DNA of 64,000 bases from Streptomyces longisporoflavus (GTDB lineage Bacteria; Actinomycetota; Actinomycetes; Streptomycetales; Streptomycetaceae), in the NCBI RefSeq assembly GCF_014649775.1, contig NZ_BMTR01000026.1, positions 1-64,000 of the forward strand, read 5' to 3'. This document shows, piece after piece, positions 60,153-64,000 of the stretch (the first letter of the stretch is position 1; the number at the start of each line of letters is the position of its first letter). A program made the translations under genes and the position numbers. The notes below the pieces were generated by a model. The model made no database searches. It saw only the letters and a program-made list of their open reading frames with translations, and was not told the DNA's origin.

Positions 60153-61169
60153 TCAGATACCGCTCACCTTGGCCACCGAGAACGGCAGGTCGAGGGTGGC
60201 GGAGCCGAACTGGGAGCGGATCACGTGCAGGGATCCGTTCTTGCGGATGAGCGTCGTCGGGTGCTGGAGGGCCGGGTCGGTGGCGTGGGCCACGACGGAT
60301 GCCGATGTGACGTCGGAGGAGACGGTGAGCCGGTTGATGCTGTCCGAGCCGAACTGGACGACCCACAGCTGGTTCTTCTCCCAGAGCAGCCCGTCGGCCG
60401 AGAGCAGGGTCCCGCCGGTCACCTTCAGCTTGTGCACACCGCCGGTGGCGGGTTCGAGCCGGAACAGGTCGCCGGAGGCCATGTCGACGGTGAGCAGGTA
60501 CTTGCCGGTCGCGTCGGACTCGATGCCGTTGAGGGTGATGGCACCGTCGGGGTGGGGGGCCACGACGCCGTTCAGGTCGAAGCCGGCGGCCAGCGTGTCG
60601 GTGCCGCGGGCGGTGACGGTCTTCTCGATGGTGGCGGCGGGCAGCCGGTAGACGACCTGGCGCAGCGAGTCGGTGATGTACGCGCTTCCGTCGGGCGTCA
60701 GGTCGAGGTCGTTGAGCACGGACTTGCCGGGCGTGGGGCTGACGAAGCGGGCCAGGCGCTTGCCGTCCGCCGTGCTGTACACGGTCACGCCGTCCGCGTC
60801 GTTGACCCACAGCCGGCCGTTCTTGTCGACCTCGGTGCCCATGGCCTGGGTGCGGCCGTCGGTGCCCGCGGGCAGGAATTCGGTGGCCTGGGTCTGGCCG
60901 GAGGGCGCGCGGTAGACCGCTCCGGTGGCGAACGAGGTGACGTACAGGTCGCCGGTTCTGGGGTCGGTGGCCATGCCCTCGGGGTAGGCCTGGTTGCCGG
61001 GCAGGGCGATGGCGCGGCTTACGGTGACGGCTTCTGCGGCGTCGGGGGCCTCAGGGGCCGAAGTGTCCGCGCGGGCGTCGGTGGCCGGTGCGCTGAGTCC
61101 CGCGGCGAGTGCGCAGGACAGGGCGAGAGCGCAGGCGGTGAGCCGTCGGCGGGCGTGCGACAGGTGCAT
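60153..61169 (-). CDS. Secreted beta-propeller (SMP-30/gluconolactonase-like) protein
   Basis: The 338-residue protein has a Sec signal (basic SHARRRL, then hydrophobic CALALSCALAAG and an Ala-rich cleavage region). The mature part is a repetitive beta-propeller: PEGMATDPRTGDLYVTSFATG, NGRLWVNDADGVTVY, LNDLDLTPDGSAYITDSL and ADGLLWEKNQLWVVQFG, related to SMP-30/NHL-type propellers. It could be a lactonase or a binding protein outside the cell. ATG 61169 was chosen at the signal peptide. It converges on the polyketide operon and may be unrelated. Confidence 0.82.
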   Translation of the reverse strand: MHLSHARRRLTACALALSCALAAGLSAPATDARADTSAPEAPDAAEAVTVSRAIALPGNQAYPEGMATDPRTGDLYVTSFATGAVYRAPSGQTQATEFLPAGTDGRTQAMGTEVDKNGRLWVNDADGVTVYSTADGKRLARFVSPTPGKSVLNDLDLTPDGSAYITDSLRQVVYRLPAATIEKTVTARGTDTLAAGFDLNGVVAPHPDGAITLNGIESDATGKYLLTVDMASGDLFRLEPATGGVHKLKVTGGTLLSADGLLWEKNQLWVVQFGSDSINRLTVSSDVTSASVVAHATDPALQHPTTLIRKNGSLHVIRSQFGSATLDLPFSVAKVSGI

Positions 61170-61445
61170 GGGGTCCTCGTTTCGGGAGTGCGGAAACGCC
61201 GGGTGTGCCCCGGCCGGCGTTGAGGACCATATGGCTGGATCTGGACGGGAGTTGGGGTGACCGGGAGGGGCTGGATTTCGCGGCCGTAACACGAACACGC
61301 AGGTCAACTGCGCCGCAGAGCACGGCACTTGGGGCTGAAATCAACTGCGCGAAGGCAGCGACTTTCGTAGGTGATCGACGAGATTCCGTATGGTGGCGAA
61401 GCTTCCGTTTCGCCCCGTGCCGAGAGCCGGGCCCCGACGATCACC

Positions 61446-62687
61446 TCACTCGGGTGCCGCGGCCGTCCGCTCCGGCACCGGTTCCGTGGCCCGCCCCGCA
61501 AGGGTTCCCGCGCCGGGGTACTCCTTGCCGCGCCACAGGATGACGCGCTGCGCGATCGGCTCGGTGAAGCGGGCGGCGAGCGGGCCCATGACGACCAGGA
61601 GCAGCACGTACGCGGTGGCCAGCGGGCCGAGTGAAGGCGCGACCGTGCCCGACGAGACCGCGAGCCCCGCGATGACGATGGAGAACTCGCCCCGCGCGAC
61701 CAGGGCGCCGCCCGCCCGCCACCGGCCGCGCTCGGCGATCCCGGCGCGTTTCGCGGCCCAGTACCCGGTGGCGATCTTCGTCAGGATGGAGAGCGCGGCG
61801 AGGGCGAGGGCGGGCAGCAGCATCGAGGGGATGGTGGTGGGGTCGGTGCTCAGGCCGAAGAACACGAAGAACACCGCGGCGAACAGGTCCCGCAGCGGCA
61901 TCAGCAGATGATGGGTGTTCTCGGCCACCTCGCCGGACAGGGCGATGCCCACGAGGAACGCCCCGACGGCCGCCGACACCTGGAGCTGCTGGGCGACACC
62001 GGCCACCAGGAGTGTCATGCCGAGGACGACGAGCAGCAGCTTCTCCGGGTCGTCGCTGGAGATGAAGCGCGAGATGACGCGCCCGTAGCGCACGGCGACC
62101 AGCAGCACGGTGCCGACCGCGGTGAGCGCGATGCCCAGCGTCAGGCCGCCCGCGAGCAGGCCCGTTCCGGCGAGCAGCGCGGTCAGGATGGGCAGATAGA
62201 GCGCCATCGCGAGGTCTTCGAGCACGAGGATACTGAGGATGACCGGGCTCTCCCGGTTGCCGAGCCGGCCCAGGTCGCCGAGCACCTTGGCGATGACGCC
62301 GGAGGACGAGACCCAGGTGACGCCGGCGAGGACCACGGCGGCCACCGGGCCCCAGCCGAGCAGCAGGGCCGCTGCGGCGCCGGGCAGGGCGTTGAGCAGG
62401 AAGTCGACGCCGCCCGCTGGGGCGTGGGTCTTGAGGTGGCCCACGAGGTCGCCCGCGGTGTACTCCAGGCCGAGCATCAGGAGCAGCAGGACGACGCCGA
62501 TCTCGGCGCCGACCTCGATGAACTCCTCGCTGCCGCCGAGCGGGACGACGCCGCCCGCGCCGAACAGGAGGCCCGCGAGGAGGTAGAGCGGGATCGGCGA
62601 GAACTTCAGGCGTACGGCGAAGCGGCCGAGCAGCCCGAGGGCCAGGACGACCGCGCCGAACTCGATCAGGAAGACTGCGGAGTGCAC
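61446..62687 (-). CDS. CPA2-family cation/proton antiporter (KhtU/KefB-like)
   Basis: The 413-residue protein has about twelve membrane segments: LIEFGAVVLALGLLGRFAV, IGVVLLLLMLGLEYTAGDL, VSSSGVIAKVL, and VSAAVGAFLVGIALSG are typical of K+/H+ antiporters of the CPA2 group. GTG 62687 was chosen, 4 bases after the stop of the upstream TrkA-C gene; a TTG at 62705 overlapping that stop is possible. With its neighbour it forms a KhtTU-like pair that exports K+ under stress. Confidence 0.9.
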   Translation of the reverse strand: MHSAVFLIEFGAVVLALGLLGRFAVRLKFSPIPLYLLAGLLFGAGGVVPLGGSEEFIEVGAEIGVVLLLLMLGLEYTAGDLVGHLKTHAPAGGVDFLLNALPGAAAALLLGWGPVAAVVLAGVTWVSSSGVIAKVLGDLGRLGNRESPVILSILVLEDLAMALYLPILTALLAGTGLLAGGLTLGIALTAVGTVLLVAVRYGRVISRFISSDDPEKLLLVVLGMTLLVAGVAQQLQVSAAVGAFLVGIALSGEVAENTHHLLMPLRDLFAAVFFVFFGLSTDPTTIPSMLLPALALAALSILTKIATGYWAAKRAGIAERGRWRAGGALVARGEFSIVIAGLAVSSGTVAPSLGPLATAYVLLLVVMGPLAARFTEPIAQRVILWRGKEYPGAGTLAGRATEPVPERTAAAPE

Positions 62688-62691
62688 GCGA

Positions 62692-63177
62692 TCAGCCCCG
62701 CTCAAGGATCTCGTGGGCGCCGTCCACGCCTTCCCGGGTGCCGATGACGATGATGACGTCGCCCCCGTGCAGCCGGAAGTCGGGGCCGGGCGAGGGGATC
62801 GCGTGGGACCGGCGCATGACGGCCACGATCGAGGCCCCGGTCTCGGTGCGCATCCGCGTCTCGCCCAGGGTGCGCCCGTTCCAGTACGAGGTGCCGGTGA
62901 TGGTGACCTGTTCGGCGATGAGGCCGAAGTCGCTGGTGTGCAGCAGGTTCGGGTTGTTGTGGCTGGGCAGCAGGGCGTCGGCGAGGGAGAGGGCCTCGGC
63001 GCCGGTGAGGACCAGGGAGAGGCCCGCGGAGTCGGGGTCGTCGTCGTGGTGCACGTTCAGGGTGCGGTTGCGGTCGCGGTGCGCGATGACCGACAGGGTG
63101 TCGTGCCGCCGGGTGGTCAGTTCGTACTGCACCCCGATGCCGGGCAACGGGGTGGTCCTCAGGCGGGGTGCAGGCAT
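62692..63177 (-). CDS. TrkA-C-domain regulator of the antiporter (KhtT-like)
   Basis: The 161-residue soluble protein ends in a TrkA-C domain with TSYWNGRTLGETRMRTETGAS, RRSHAIPSPGPDFRLHGGDV and IIVIGTREGVDG. Such proteins bind nucleotide (KhtT binds c-di-AMP) and gate the antiporter encoded downstream with no gap. AAGGAGAG lies 5 bases before ATG 63177. Confidence 0.88.
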   Translation of the reverse strand: MPAPRLRTTPLPGIGVQYELTTRRHDTLSVIAHRDRNRTLNVHHDDDPDSAGLSLVLTGAEALSLADALLPSHNNPNLLHTSDFGLIAEQVTITGTSYWNGRTLGETRMRTETGASIVAVMRRSHAIPSPGPDFRLHGGDVIIVIGTREGVDGAHEILERG

Positions 63178-63223
63178 GATGTCTCTCCTTCGGTCTGCCC
63201 TTCGGTGTGTCCCTCGGTCTGCG

Positions 63224-64000
63224 TCACTGCTTGCGGAACCACACGGCGCCGAGCGGCGGCAGGACCACCGTCGCGCGGGCCGGAAACCCTTGCAGGGGCT
63301 CGGGAGCGGCGTGGACGCGGCCGGGGTTGGTGACTCCGGAGCCGCCGTACTGTGCGGCGTCCGTGTTGAGCACCTCGGTCCAGTGGCCCGCCTCGGGCAG
63401 CGCCAGGCGGAATCCGTGCCGGACGGTGGGCTGGAAGTGGAAGACGCACACCAGTGCCTCGCCGCCCTCGCCGTACCGCACGAAGGAGTAGACGTTGTCC
63501 TCGGCGGCGTCCGCGTCGATCCAGCGAAAGCCCTCGGGGCGGGTGTCCTGGCTCCACAGCGCGGGGTCGCCTAGGTAGCCGCGGTTGAGGTCGCGCACCA
63601 GGTCGCGCACGCCCGCGTGCGGGGCGTGCCGGAGCATGGACCAGTCGGGGCCTGCCTCGTGGGACCACTCGGTGTCCTGGGCGAACTCCTGGCCCATGAA
63701 CAGGAGTTGCTTGCCGGGGAAGGCCCACATGAAGGCGAGGTAGGCGCGCAGGTTGGCCAGCTGCTGCCAGCGGTCGCCCGGCATCTTGGTGAGGAGCGAG
63801 CCCTTGCCGTGCACCACTTCGTCGTGGCTGATCGGCAGCGCGTAGTTCTCCGCGTAGGCGTACACCATCGGGAAGGTCATGGCGTGGTGGTGGTGCTGCC
63901 GGTGCACGGGGTCCTGCGACATGTACGACAGCGAGTCGTGCATCCAGCCCATGTTCCACTTCAGGGCGAAGCCGAGGCCCGCGTGGTCGGTGCGCCGGGT
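63224..64000 (-). CDS. glgB: Glycogen branching enzyme, C-terminal part
   Basis: The visible 258 residues are the C-terminal part of a GH13 1,4-alpha-glucan branching enzyme; the gene runs off the right edge. Catalytic-region motifs visible are LPISHDEVVHGKGSLL (His-Asp of the fourth conserved GH13 region), FMGQEFAQDTEWSHE and the C-terminal beta domain LVCVFHFQPTVRHGF. It forms alpha-1,6 branches in glycogen. It is a housekeeping gene, not part of the polyketide pathway. Confidence 0.95.
   Translation of the reverse strand, partial: TRRTDHAGLGFALKWNMGWMHDSLSYMSQDPVHRQHHHHAMTFPMVYAYAENYALPISHDEVVHGKGSLLTKMPGDRWQQLANLRAYLAFMWAFPGKQLLFMGQEFAQDTEWSHEAGPDWSMLRHAPHAGVRDLVRDLNRGYLGDPALWSQDTRPEGFRWIDADAAEDNVYSFVRYGEGGEALVCVFHFQPTVRHGFRLALPEAGHWTEVLNTDAAQYGGSGVTNPGRVHAAPEPLQGFPARATVVLPPLGAVWFRKQ

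Noticed and set aside
1..64000. Insertion sequences, transposases, integrases or phage genes
   Set aside because: No transposase or integrase motif or IS-type terminal repeats were seen in any frame.

Overview
The window is high-GC actinobacterial DNA and almost certainly comes from a Streptomyces chromosome. The genes have dense, GC-rich third codon positions and frequent GTG starts. There are SARP/AfsR-type regulators, a rare TTA (bldA) codon, and actinobacterial-type carboxylase, GlgA and GlgB genes. All calls come from reading the sequence and its translations; no database search was possible.

From 1 to about 41.7 kb the window is a polyketide gene cluster of mixed type. It opens with the N-terminus of an acyl-CoA carboxylase beta subunit, an NTF2/SnoaL-like protein, a large AfsR-like regulator with a TTA codon, a siderophore-interacting-type flavin reductase and a TetR regulator. 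Two single-module type I PKS proteins follow on the minus strand. The upstream one (12455-17929) has KS-AT(malonyl)-DH-KR-ACP with a KR whose catalytic Tyr is replaced by Thr. The downstream one (5808-12350) has KS-AT(methylmalonyl)-DH-KR-ACP and ends in a thioester-reductase release domain. Next come a second SARP, a second TetR, an 800-bp block of GC-rich tandem repeats, and tailoring enzymes: NmrA-like reductase, FAD aromatic hydroxylase, ABM monooxygenase, two NTF2-like proteins, SDR, LLM flavoenzyme and GMC oxidoreductase. The type II core follows: a discrete acyltransferase, KS-alpha, chain length factor, ACP, and on the other side of some tailoring and transport genes an ActIV-like metallo-beta-lactamase-fold protein, a didomain aromatase/cyclase and an ActIII-like ketoreductase. 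The CLF has Ala where Gln is usual, and a discrete acyltransferase is present. Both suggest priming by something other than self-made acetyl, and the type I pair is an obvious candidate source.

From 42 to 49 kb the genes look less related: a GT39-like membrane glycosyltransferase, a secreted PAF-acetylhydrolase-like lipase, a tRNA-Cys-like 3' remnant, a small membrane protein, a VWA-domain protein, a GlgA/GlgM-type glycosyltransferase and an LtrA-family membrane protein.

From 50.07 to 60.09 kb thirteen genes lie on the plus strand with small gaps or overlaps: four NTF2-like proteins (two of them membrane-anchored paralogues), an ankyrin-repeat protein, a muconolactone-isomerase-like protein, an SDR, an MFS exporter, a benzoylformate-decarboxylase-like ThDP enzyme, a cupin, a quinone-oxidoreductase, an NmrA-like reductase and a small ABM-like protein. 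Several are second copies of families in the 20-36 kb tailoring block, so this may be a second arm of the same pathway. The window closes with a secreted beta-propeller protein, a KhtTU-like cation/proton antiporter pair and the C-terminal part of a glycogen branching enzyme.
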